In this document: piece after piece, positions 14,037 through 21,231 of the stretch
How the letters are laid out: each line of letters opens with the position of its first letter
Position numbering within the stretch: position 1 is the stretch's first letter
Source of the DNA: JBHIDJ01 sp046760105
Lineage (GTDB): Bacteria > Pseudomonadota > Gammaproteobacteria > Acidiferrobacterales > SPGG2
Assembly: GCA_046760105.1 (NCBI GenBank)
Contig: JBHIDJ010000044.1
Span: 1-22,584 of the forward strand
Direction: 5' to 3'
DNA length: 22,584 nucleotides
Notes under the pieces: model-generated
The model's database searches: none
What the model was told of the DNA's origin: nothing
The model's input: only the letters and a program-made list of their open reading frames with translations
Position numbers and translations under genes: made by a program

Positions 14037-14321
14037 TTATTTCTTCTGCCCCGTTGGCGTGAAGCCGGCCGGCAATTTACCCATGTCGCCTTCGCCGAAC
14101 AGAAAGCCAACCATGTGTTGCTCAATTAATTCGATACTTTTCGGGTCCGCGGTGCTAAGGCGATTTTCATTGATGATCATCGTGAGACGCTCCAACCATT
14201 TGTTCCAGCCTTCCTTGGATACGTTGTTATAAATGCGCTTTCCCAGCGAGCCGGGGTGGGGTGGGCGGTCGAGGCCTTCGGCTTCCTGCTGCAACACCTG
14301 GCAGTATATGGTGTGTGCCAT
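14037..14321 (-). CDS. yggX: Fe(II)-trafficking / oxidative damage protection protein YggX
   Basis: A 94-residue small cytoplasmic protein, close in length to E. coli YggX (91). The conserved Cys is C7 in TIYCQVL. The segments EAEGLDRPPHPG, LGKRIYNNVSKEGWNKWL, TMIINENRL and MVGFLFGEG follow the family order. It protects labile Fe-S clusters from oxidants and is thought to take part in iron handling, in line with the A-type carrier gene divergent from it and the SUF operon nearby. The inverted repeat GGTCT-GGC-AGACC (14353-14365) lies in its upstream region and may be an operator. It is followed by glnB in the same direction. Confidence 0.95.
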   Translation of the reverse strand: MAHTIYCQVLQQEAEGLDRPPHPGSLGKRIYNNVSKEGWNKWLERLTMIINENRLSTADPKSIELIEQHMVGFLFGEGDMGKLPAGFTPTGQKK

Positions 14322-14384
14322 TTTACTTACCTTCTATGTGGTTATCAGTCGTGGTCTGGCAGACCGACGCTCTACTTTGCTAGT

Positions 14385-14413
14385 TTGGTCGGTCAGCGCT
14401 CCAATGATAAGAT
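14385..14413 (+). promoter_or_regulatory. Candidate sigma-70 promoter of the A-type carrier gene
   Basis: TTGGTC (14385-14390), a 17-base spacer and TAAGAT (14408-14413) form a moderate sigma-70 match. A leader of about 40 bases follows, with AAAAGGAG as ribosome-binding site before ATG 14462. It lies in the 140-base divergent region shared with yggX. Confidence 0.4.
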
Positions 14414-14461
14414 ACTAACAGAAAGCGTGAATTTTGCGGTAGGTGAAAAGGAGCCATACTT

Positions 14462-14836
14462 ATGTCCGAAGCAACGACTGTCGCGTATTCAACAGAGGTT
14501 ACCGAGACGGACGTAAAGCTTACGCCGGTAGCGGAGCACAAGATGGCCGAGCTGTTGGGCAGCGCGGAGTCGGAAGTCCAGGGGATTCGGGTGTTTGTCG
14601 CCGGCGGCGGCTGTGGTGGAATGACTTACGGCATGACCTACGCCGTAGATATTAGCGCGTACGACAGTACCCTTGAGGGAAACGGCTATAAACTCGTTGT
14701 CGACGCTGTCGCCTTGAACTTTTTGCAGGGCTGCGAGATCGATTTCGCGCAAGACAGCTTCGTTTTTAATAACGTTTTTCGGGCCGTCGGCGGCAGTGGC
14801 ACGTGCGGCGGTTGCGGTGGCGGCGGTGGCTTTTAG
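14462..14836 (+). CDS. A-type iron-sulfur carrier (IscA/ErpA/HesB family) with CGGC tail
   Basis: A 124-residue protein of the A-type Fe-S carrier family, which accepts clusters from the assembly scaffold and passes them to target proteins. The first conserved cysteine is C51 in AGGGCGGMTYG. The C-terminal pair is C115/C118 in GTCGGCGG, so the usual C-x-C of IscA/ErpA is a C-x-x-C here, embedded in a Gly-rich end (GGGGGF). An additional C91 is present. The first 18 residues are a non-conserved extension. The start is supported by AAAAGGAG seven bases before ATG 14462. It is divergent from yggX and followed after 39 bases by an ATP-grasp gene. With the SUF operon nearby it probably works downstream of SufBCD. 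Which of ErpA, IscA or SufA it matches best cannot be decided by eye. Confidence 0.9.
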   Translation: MSEATTVAYSTEVTETDVKLTPVAEHKMAELLGSAESEVQGIRVFVAGGGCGGMTYGMTYAVDISAYDSTLEGNGYKLVVDAVALNFLQGCEIDFAQDSFVFNNVFRAVGGSGTCGGCGGGGGF

Positions 14837-14875
14837 CCGCGCGCTGTATCCGAACCCACCCTCGTTCCCAACTGT

Positions 14876-16198
14876 ATGATTTATGTGATGCGTGATCCGG
14901 CGCTGGGCGTCGCTATGCCCGCCTCTATCCCAGTAGATTTGCCGGCACGCAGGCGGGTGCTTGTCATCGCTCCCCACAATAGTTACCGAACCGCGCCTTT
15001 TCTCGACGCTGCAAAGAAGCTTGATGTTGACGTTCTGATTGCTTCCGAAGGCAAGCACTCTGTGGTGAGCGCTTATGCCGAAGGATTACACATCGACCTG
15101 CACGATATGGACACCGCGGTGCGGGCGATTTTGCAGGAAGCGAAGCGGCGACCCTTTACCGGCATCGTGGGCACCGACGATGCTACCACGGAGCTCGCCG
15201 CGCTGGCGGCGCGAGAGCTCGATTTACCGCATAACCCCCCTAAGGCAGTACGGTTTGCCCGCCGCAAGGATCTGGCGCGCGCGTGTCTGGCTGACAAGGG
15301 TGTACCGGTACCTCGCTACCGCCGCATCGACCTGCGTCAGTCGCTCGCTAGTCAGGTAGAGCAAGTACGATTTCCTTGTATATTGAAACCGCTCAGTCTC
15401 TCTGCGAGTCGTGGCGTGATCCGGGCGGACAATGCAGAAGAGTTTCTCCAAGCCTGCACGCGCATAAGTCGCCTGCTGGCAAACGAGGGTGCCGCGGAGC
15501 GAGACTACATCCTGGCAGAGGAGTTCATCGCGGGCACAGAGGTGGCAGTCGAAGGGATATTGACCGGCGGAGAACTAGATATCCTCGCAATCTTCGATAA
15601 GCCTGATCCCCTGGATGGGCCTTATTTCGAGGAGACTTATTATGTTACGCCATCTCGCCTCGACGTCGCCGCCCAGACATCGATTCATCGACGTATCAGC
15701 GAAGCCTGCCATGCCTATGGGCTACGGGAAGGCCCGATCCACGCGGAATGTCGTTTAAACAATGACGGTGTATGGATTCTCGAAGTGGCTGCCCGCACGA
15801 TTGGTGGCCTTTGTGGTCGTCTTCTTCGTTTCGGCACCGGACGTACCCTGGAAGAGCTCGTGCTTGCGCATGCCATGGCCTGCCCGTTGCCGCGGGATGC
15901 AGGCGAGGAGGGTACCGGTGTGCTAATGATCCCAGTCCCCGAGGCTGGCATTCTGCGGAGGGTGGAAGGGGTGATGGCGGCGCAAAGGGTTCGTTACGTG
16001 GACGAGGTAGTGATTCAGGTGCGAGAGGGCTATGAGCTGGTGCCGTGGCCTGAAGGGGCGACCTATCTCGGATTTATCTTTGCGCGCGCGCCTACGCCAG
16101 AACAAGCAGAAGCCGCGTTGCGCGAGGCCCATGCCTACCTCAATATCGTCGTCGCGCCGTTGTGGAAGTTCTCTGTGCAAAATCGGAATGCAAAATGA
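14876..16198 (+). CDS. ATP-grasp domain ligase, substrate unknown
   Basis: A 440-residue ATP-grasp enzyme related to L-amino acid ligases, biotin carboxylase and carbamoyl-phosphate synthase. The N-terminal pre-ATP-grasp Rossmann-like part begins RRRVLVIAPHNSYRTAPF (about 25-42), with the IVGTDD segment at 97-102. ATP-binding Lys is K171 in ILKPLSLSASRGV, and the hinge region is AEEFI at 214-218. Metal ligands are E291 in IHAE and E303 in LEVAARTIGG with R307. Enzymes of this type form an acyl-phosphate and couple it to an amine, often making peptides or amide bonds. No signal peptide is seen. The start is uncertain: M1, M5 and M14 are possible and none has a good ribosome-binding site. Location 39 bases after the A-type carrier gene suggests co-transcription but gives no clear functional link. 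Confidence 0.82.
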   Translation: MIYVMRDPALGVAMPASIPVDLPARRRVLVIAPHNSYRTAPFLDAAKKLDVDVLIASEGKHSVVSAYAEGLHIDLHDMDTAVRAILQEAKRRPFTGIVGTDDATTELAALAARELDLPHNPPKAVRFARRKDLARACLADKGVPVPRYRRIDLRQSLASQVEQVRFPCILKPLSLSASRGVIRADNAEEFLQACTRISRLLANEGAAERDYILAEEFIAGTEVAVEGILTGGELDILAIFDKPDPLDGPYFEETYYVTPSRLDVAAQTSIHRRISEACHAYGLREGPIHAECRLNNDGVWILEVAARTIGGLCGRLLRFGTGRTLEELVLAHAMACPLPRDAGEEGTGVLMIPVPEAGILRRVEGVMAAQRVRYVDEVVIQVREGYELVPWPEGATYLGFIFARAPTPEQAEAALREAHAYLNIVVAPLWKFSVQNRNAK

Positions 16199-16524
16199 AG
16201 TGATCAGTGCGTTTGTCTAACTATCCAGAATTACGTGTAGTTTGTAATGGACAACAGCATCCTCTTGCTGTTTCCCACCGAAGGTACACGCGTTAATTGT
16301 GCAAGTAAGGCTTTGTTCTGTTGGCCTTAGTTCTACCTACCGATTCTCATATGGGTGCACGTTTCATCAGACGAGATGTTCCTATGACCGACAAAGTGTT
16401 GCAGGGTATGGAGGTCATGGCTGTCTTTGGCGGCAGCGTGTTAGGAGCAACCCGAACCCATAATAATCAATAACTTACTTCGCGTAGTGCCCATCATCTC
16501 AAGCTGAGATCCGCGAGCAGCGGC
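16199..16524. other. Convergent intergenic region without a clear gene
   Basis: About 326 bases between the ATP-grasp gene and the Rieske gene, which point toward each other. Two tiny plus-strand frames are seen (16247-16330 and 16351-16473), neither with a recognised family. The inverted repeat ATCTCA-GCT-TGAGAT is near 16497-16511, without a T-run. No tRNA, repeat array or insertion sequence was seen. Confidence 0.5.
16351..16473 (+). CDS. Possible small ORF, unknown
   Basis: Forty codons from ATG 16351 to TAA 16471-16473. The frame is open from a TAA at 16306 and encodes VLLALVLPTDSH before the ATG. The translation (for example VPMTDKVLQGMEVMAVFGGS) is protein-like, but no ribosome-binding site is visible and I do not recognise it. 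It could be a gene remnant or a chance frame. Confidence 0.2.
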   Translation: MGARFIRRDVPMTDKVLQGMEVMAVFGGSVLGATRTHNNQ

Positions 16525-16845
16525 CTAATCCCAGCGATCGTCTTTGACCTGAATCTTGCCTTCGTGTACGCGCACGGGGAACGTGGCGACAGCCTCGTAA
16601 GCCGGGGGGGCCGTCACTTCGCCTGTCTTGATATTGAAGCGCGCACCATGACGTGGGCAAGTAATTTCTTCACCTTCCAGCGTGCCGCTCGCTAGCTCAC
16701 CGCCATCGTGCGTGCACACGTCTTCGATCGCGTAATATTCACCATCCAGACTAAATACCGCGATTATGGCGCCATCGATCTCGACCACACGTGACGTCCC
16801 GCTCGGCAGTTCTTCTACGCCAGCAACATCGACCCAATCGGACAT
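16525..16845 (-). CDS. Rieske-type [2Fe-2S] ferredoxin at the end of the SUF operon
   Basis: A 106-residue stand-alone Rieske protein, like the ferredoxin subunits of non-haem iron dioxygenases. The cluster ligands are C44-T-H46 in CTHDGGEL and C63-x-x-H66 in CPRHG, so two Cys and two His as in a Rieske centre. RFNIKTGEV is also typical. No oxygenase is nearby; instead it is the last gene of a SUF cluster, where it may supply electrons for assembly or repair, or be an abundant client. Start: ATG 16845 (MSDWVDV) with GGAGA eight bases upstream; a longer frame to 16896 would be translated across a terminator hairpin and is rejected. A terminator (16883-16902) separates it from sufT. Confidence 0.9.
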   Translation of the reverse strand: MSDWVDVAGVEELPSGTSRVVEIDGAIIAVFSLDGEYYAIEDVCTHDGGELASGTLEGEEITCPRHGARFNIKTGEVTAPPAYEAVATFPVRVHEGKIQVKDDRWD

Positions 16846-16882
16846 CGTTTTTTCTCCAGCGTAAAAGAGTGGTGATGGAAGT

Positions 16883-16902
16883 AAAAAAGCGCACACGTGC
16901 GC
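16883..16902 (-). terminator. Hairpin-plus-T-run terminator between sufT and the Rieske gene
   Basis: On the minus strand GCGCAC-GT-GTGCGC (16902-16889) is followed directly by TTTTTT (16888-16883). The stem is short but GC-rich and the T-run perfect. It lies 43 bases after the sufT stop and 38 bases before the Rieske ATG, so it may end or attenuate the SUF transcript. Confidence 0.65.
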
Positions 16903-16944
16903 CCAACGTCTCTGTTTTACCGCTTGTAATCTTTATATCCGCTT

Positions 16945-17310
16945 TTAGATCAGCCCAAGCTGTAGGCGTGCCGCTTCCGACATCCTGTCTTTAGTCCAGG
17001 GCGGATCCCAGACCAACTCTACATGAGCGTCCGTCACCCCCGGCACGCATTTTAGCGCACACTCCACAGTCCCAGGGAAAGTTTGTGCGACGGGACAGCC
17101 AGGCGCCGTCAGCGTCATCTCGATATTTACGACCCCGGCAGGATCGACATCCACCTCGTAAATCAACCCCAGGTCATAGATGTTCACTGGGATCTCTGGA
17201 TCATAGACTCCACGTAAGGCTTCGATGATTTGTTCTTCCAGGAGGCTTTGCTGTAGATGCTTTTCCTCACCTTTGGAAGTGCTCTTTTCGTCAGTCTCGG
17301 GTGTAACCAT
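16945..17310 (-). CDS. sufT: SufT, MIP18/DUF59-family Fe-S maturation protein
   Basis: A 121-residue protein of the MIP18 (DUF59) family. The conserved blocks DPEIPVNIYDLGLIY (37-51), MTLTAPGCP with C72, and a C-terminal W-x-P-x-W...MSEAAR...LG are all present. SufT helps mature Fe-S proteins in bacteria using SUF, acting after the scaffold. The first 20 residues are hydrophilic and not conserved. It lies 31 bases downstream of sufU in the same orientation. The ribosome-binding site is weak. The family also includes PaaD-like proteins, but the SUF context and motif set favour SufT. Confidence 0.92.
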   Translation of the reverse strand: MVTPETDEKSTSKGEEKHLQQSLLEEQIIEALRGVYDPEIPVNIYDLGLIYEVDVDPAGVVNIEMTLTAPGCPVAQTFPGTVECALKCVPGVTDAHVELVWDPPWTKDRMSEAARLQLGLI

Positions 17311-17341
17311 GGTTCTGTTGTCTGCTGCTCGCTACCCGCTG

Positions 17342-17788
17342 CTATTCCGTCGTTACCATTTCATCGCGTTTGTTTTCCAATGCCGCCTGCAAGGTATGCC
17401 ACGCCAGCGTCGCGCATTTGACGCGGTTAGGGTATGCGTGGACACCCGAAAGCACCGTAAGCTTACCTAGCTCAGGTACATTTTTTTCCTGTGTCAGCAG
17501 ATTGCGCACCTCTTGGAATAGGCTCTTTGCTTCTTCGACGGTTTTTCCTTTTATTGCTTCTGTCATCATCGATGCAGAAGCTGTGGAAATTGCGCAGCCC
17601 GCGCCCTCGAAGGTGGCGTCCTCGACGACGCCGTCCTCGACTACCAGGTAAACGGTAAATTCGTCACCACACAGCGGATTAAAGCCATAGGCCGTTCGGT
17701 TCGCACCCTCTGGTTTTCTAAGGAAGTTTCGTGGACTACGGTTGTGATCGAGAATCACCTCTTCGTACAGATCGCGCAGGTCGGACAT
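17342..17788 (-). CDS. sufU: SufU, zinc-dependent sulfur acceptor / IscU-like scaffold
   Basis: A 148-residue IscU-fold protein with ligands C40 and D42 in NPLCGD, C65 in GAGCAIS and C125 in RVKCATLAW. The interval of 60 residues between the second and third cysteine, longer than in IscU, marks it as SufU. SufU binds zinc and takes persulfide sulfur from SufS for the SufBCD scaffold. The start is ATG 17788, which shares one base with the sufS stop (TGATG), a sign of translational coupling. A TTG at 17791 would add one residue. A SufE gene is not seen in the window, in line with SufU taking that role. Confidence 0.94.
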   Translation of the reverse strand: MSDLRDLYEEVILDHNRSPRNFLRKPEGANRTAYGFNPLCGDEFTVYLVVEDGVVEDATFEGAGCAISTASASMMTEAIKGKTVEEAKSLFQEVRNLLTQEKNVPELGKLTVLSGVHAYPNRVKCATLAWHTLQAALENKRDEMVTTE

Positions 17789-19059
17789 CAACTGACTATT
17801 TCCTTGGTCTTGTAGATCGCAGCAATCAGCGCATCCACGTCTTCCCGCGTGTTGTATAATCCGAATGATGCCCGCGCGGTGGCCGGCACGCCGAATCGGC
17901 GCATGACCGGCATGGCACAGTGGTGACCGGCACGGATCGCCACCCCCTGGCGGTCCAAGATCGTACCGATGTCATGGGGATGTACGCCTTCAAGTTCAAA
18001 CGACAGGATGCTGGCCTTGTCGCGCGCCGTACCGATGATACGCATGCCTGGTACGTCTCCCGCCGCCTTGGTGGCATAAGTCAATAGCTCGTGCTCGTAG
18101 GCCGCTATGGCGTCGAGGTCGATACCGGTCAAGTAATCGATGGTGGCGCCGAGACCCACGGCGCCAGCGATGTTTGGCGTACCCGCCTCAAACTTGTGCG
18201 GCAGTTCGGCATACTCGGTTTTCTCAAAGGTCACATAGCGGATCATCTCCCCTCCGCCGTGGTAAGGCGGCATGGCGTCCAGTAGCGCCTCTTTGCCGTA
18301 GAGCACGCCGATCCCGCTTGGCCCGTACATCTTGTGTCCGGAGAACGCATAGAAGTCGCAGTCCAGTACCTGTACATCCACCTTAAGATGGGGTACCGCC
18401 TGAGCGCTGTCTAAAAGTACAGGTACGTTGGCCGCGTGTGCCATCTCTATGATTTGCCGTACTGGATTGATCGTGCCGAGGGCGTTGGAGATATGGGCAA
18501 GTGTCACCAGTCGCGTACGCGGACCAAGCAATTTCTCAAACTCATGAAGCATTAGTTCACCAGCATCGTTGATAGGCACAACCCGCAGCACCGCTCCCGT
18601 CTGTTCGCGCAGCAACTGCCACGGCACGATGTTGGAATGGTGTTCCATCTGTGTGAGGATGATCTCGTCACCTTCGCGGAGTCTGGGTCTAACAAAACTC
18701 TGCGCCACGAGGTTGATGGCCTCGGTGGTCCCGCGTACCAACACGATCTCGCGTACGCTGCCCGCATTTATAAAGCGACGGGCCTTTTCCCGCGCTCGCT
18801 CATAAGCTTCGGTGGCGCGCTCGCCGAGTGTATGGATGGCACGGTGCACATTGGCGTAGTCGTTGGCGTAAAACTGACTGACTGTGTCGATCACGACCTT
18901 CGGCTTTTGCGCTGAGGCTGCGTTGTCGAGGTAGACAAGCGGCCTGCCGTGAACCTCTTGATGCAGCGCAGGGAAGTCACCGCGGATGTTGTCGACGTCG
19001 TATCCGGGGGCCGCCGCGCGTTGGACGGTACTTGCGACTGTGTCTTTAGCGGTACTCAT
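17788..19059 (-). CDS. sufS: Cysteine desulfurase SufS (class II)
   Basis: A 423-residue PLP enzyme that removes sulfur from cysteine as a persulfide. PLP lysine is K243 in FSGHKMYGPSG, and the catalytic cysteine is C381 in AGHHCAMP, in the short-loop setting typical of class II enzymes. QMEHHSN, the His region near the cofactor, is also present. The substrate cysteine could come from the CysM pathway at the other end of the window. The start ATG overlaps the sufD stop by four bases (ATGA), and its stop overlaps the sufU start, so the genes are tightly coupled. The first 20 residues are a weakly conserved extension. Confidence 0.96.
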   Translation of the reverse strand: MSTAKDTVASTVQRAAAPGYDVDNIRGDFPALHQEVHGRPLVYLDNAASAQKPKVVIDTVSQFYANDYANVHRAIHTLGERATEAYERAREKARRFINAGSVREIVLVRGTTEAINLVAQSFVRPRLREGDEIILTQMEHHSNIVPWQLLREQTGAVLRVVPINDAGELMLHEFEKLLGPRTRLVTLAHISNALGTINPVRQIIEMAHAANVPVLLDSAQAVPHLKVDVQVLDCDFYAFSGHKMYGPSGIGVLYGKEALLDAMPPYHGGGEMIRYVTFEKTEYAELPHKFEAGTPNIAGAVGLGATIDYLTGIDLDAIAAYEHELLTYATKAAGDVPGMRIIGTARDKASILSFELEGVHPHDIGTILDRQGVAIRAGHHCAMPVMRRFGVPATARASFGLYNTREDVDALIAAIYKTKEIVS

Positions 19060-20399
19060 GTAAGCTCCTCGATTCGGCGACCGTGCAGCAATCGGGTGGT
19101 AAGCATTCCCTCTACATAGGAACGGATGGGGTCAAGTTCTATGCGATTCAAGACATCCCTGGCAAAGGCATAGGTGAGTAGGTCGCGCGCAGTCTCTTCG
19201 TCGACGCCCCGGGTGCGCAGATAGTAAATCGCATCTTGATCCAATTGGCCAACAGTGGCGCCGTGGGCGCACTTCACATCGTCGGCATAGATCTCCAACT
19301 GCGGCTTGGTATCGACCTCGGCATCCCGGGACAGTAGCAGGTTTTTATTTTCCTGTTGGGCGTCGGTATGTTGCGCGTCCTGATGTACGACAATGCGTCC
19401 ATTAAAGACTGCTCTTGCGCGACCATCGAGCACACCCTTATAAAACTCGCGGCTCGCGCATCTCGGTTTCGCATGGTCGATCCGAGTGTGATTGTCTACA
19501 TGCTGGCGTCCGGTCACTAGATATAAACCGTTAAGACCACACTCACCACCTTCAGCATCGAACAGCTGTTGAATGTTGTTGCGGACCAGGACACCCCCCA
19601 GCGCGATGTTGTGAGAGGTGAAACGGCTGCCCACATCTTGGTGGACATAGAGACTGCCGATGTGAAACGCCTTCAAACTCTCTTGCCCCAGCTTATAGTG
19701 TTCGATAACGGCGCCTTTGCCGGCAACGACTTCGCTTACGGCGTTGGTCAGATAGCGAGCCTCCCCGATAGCGACATAGCTCTCTATCACGGTCACTTGA
19801 CTATTGTCCTGCGCTACCAGCAGATTGCGAGGTTGAGTCAAAACCGAGTCGCTATTTTCAGTGGCCACGAACAAGACATGAATGGGGTTCCGGACCACAG
19901 TATTGGCCGACACGTGCAGGTACGCGCCATCAACCAGAAACGCCGTATTTAGCGCGGTAAATCCATGTTTATCCGTGGGCGCGTAGCGCCCAAGATAAGG
20001 TTCTAACGCCGCAGGCTGGTCCGCTATCGTCGCCGCCAGGCTGTTGGCTGTCACGCCAGCCGGCAACGGATCGAGCGTTGAGAGCGCAGGTACATAGTGC
20101 CCATCAATGAATACCATGCGGTAGCACGGCAGATCCTGAAACAGATACTTATCGAGGTCTTGTGCGGTTATCCTGCTGTGACCTTTCTCCGCCGGCTTGA
20201 ACGTGTGTTTGAGGATAGGGGCGAGGTTAGTGTACTTCCAGTCCTCGTCGCGAATCGTAGGGAACCCCTGCTCAGCGAAACGGGCCAACGCTTGTTCCCG
20301 GATCTGGTGAACCCACGGAACACTATCACCCGCTAACTCGGATGCTACGCGTGTGAACGCATGCAGGTAGACATTCTTTGTGGCTTCGGTATCGATCAT
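19056..20399 (-). CDS. sufD: SufD, Fe-S scaffold subunit
   Basis: A 447-residue beta-helix protein of the SufB/SufD family that forms the SufBC2D scaffold. It shows EDWKYTNL near residue 53, an N-terminal block of SufD, the DNHTRIDH segment in the beta-helix, and the C-terminal AHGATVGQLDQDAIYYLRTRG block with the conserved His next to Gly. Cluster assembly needs this His and a SufB cysteine at the interface. The start and stop overlap sufC and sufS by four bases each. No truncation or frameshift is visible. Confidence 0.95.
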   Translation of the reverse strand: MIDTEATKNVYLHAFTRVASELAGDSVPWVHQIREQALARFAEQGFPTIRDEDWKYTNLAPILKHTFKPAEKGHSRITAQDLDKYLFQDLPCYRMVFIDGHYVPALSTLDPLPAGVTANSLAATIADQPAALEPYLGRYAPTDKHGFTALNTAFLVDGAYLHVSANTVVRNPIHVLFVATENSDSVLTQPRNLLVAQDNSQVTVIESYVAIGEARYLTNAVSEVVAGKGAVIEHYKLGQESLKAFHIGSLYVHQDVGSRFTSHNIALGGVLVRNNIQQLFDAEGGECGLNGLYLVTGRQHVDNHTRIDHAKPRCASREFYKGVLDGRARAVFNGRIVVHQDAQHTDAQQENKNLLLSRDAEVDTKPQLEIYADDVKCAHGATVGQLDQDAIYYLRTRGVDEETARDLLTYAFARDVLNRIELDPIRSYVEGMLTTRLLHGRRIEELT

Positions 20400-21184
20400 C
20401 GAGCCGCGGACTCCTTGGCAACGGCTTCGCCGCCCCGTCTTGCTTCTGTCTCGATCCAGCCATAGCCCCGTTTCTCCAGCTCGAGCGCCAAGGTCTTGTC
20501 GCCCGACCTCAGGATGCGACCGCTAGCGAGGACGTGCACATGGTCAGGGGTGATGTAGTTCAACAGTCGCTGATAATGTGTGACCACGATGATCGCCCGC
20601 TCGGGGCTGCGAAGCGAGTTCACGCCATCAGCAACGACCTTTAGGGCGTCGATATCAAGTCCCGAGTCGGTCTCGTCCAGGATCGCAAGCTTTGGCTCGA
20701 GCAGGGCGAGCTGGAGGATCTCATTGCGTTTCTTTTCACCGCCAGAAAATCCTTCGTTGATCGAGCGATACAAAAGCTCCTCGTTTATGTGCATCAGCTT
20801 GAGTTTCTCTTTGATGAGCTGGAGAAAATCTATGGCATCGATCTCATCCAAGCCCTTGTGCCTGCGCGCGGCGTTGACGGCGGCCTTGAGTAGATAAATA
20901 TTGCTAACTCCGGGAATCGCTACCGGGTATTGGAACGCGAGGAATAGTCCCTCGCGCGCGCGTTCTTCGACAGGCAGGCCCAGAAGATTCCTGCCTTCGT
21001 AAGTTATCTCGCCCTCGACCACCTCGTAGGTGTCGCGACCCGCCAGTACGTGCGCCAGTGTGCTCTTACCGGACGCATTCGGCCCCATGATCGCATGCAC
21101 TTCACCTGCCTTCACCTCCAAATTGATGCCTTGGAGGATAGGTTTGCCCTCGACGTTAACCTTTAGGTTTTTTATAGAAAGCAT
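20396..21184 (-). CDS. sufC: SufC, ABC-type ATPase of the SUF scaffold
   Basis: A 262-residue ATPase. Walker A is GPNASGKST at 34-42, the Q-loop is AFQYP at 83-87, the ABC signature is FSGGEKKR at 146-153 and Walker B is LAILDE at 166-171. A switch His follows in VVTHY. ATP binding drives the movement of SufB and SufD during cluster formation; the protein is cytoplasmic despite its ABC fold. Start ATG 21184 (MLSIKNLKV) is chosen over a GTG at 21220, because the family starts there and AGGA precedes it by ten bases. It is 47 bases after the sufB stop; its own stop overlaps the sufD start by four bases. Confidence 0.97.
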   Translation of the reverse strand: MLSIKNLKVNVEGKPILQGINLEVKAGEVHAIMGPNASGKSTLAHVLAGRDTYEVVEGEITYEGRNLLGLPVEERAREGLFLAFQYPVAIPGVSNIYLLKAAVNAARRHKGLDEIDAIDFLQLIKEKLKLMHINEELLYRSINEGFSGGEKKRNEILQLALLEPKLAILDETDSGLDIDALKVVADGVNSLRSPERAIIVVTHYQRLLNYITPDHVHVLASGRILRSGDKTLALELEKRGYGWIETEARRGGEAVAKESAAR

Positions 21185-21231
21185 CCAGCTATTTCCTGGT
21201 TTATGTAAGTCACGATTCACGAATCACGGTG

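Noticed and set aside
16846..16896. 17-residue extension of the Rieske protein
   Set aside because: It would be translated across the terminator hairpin, and ATG 16845 has a good ribosome-binding site.
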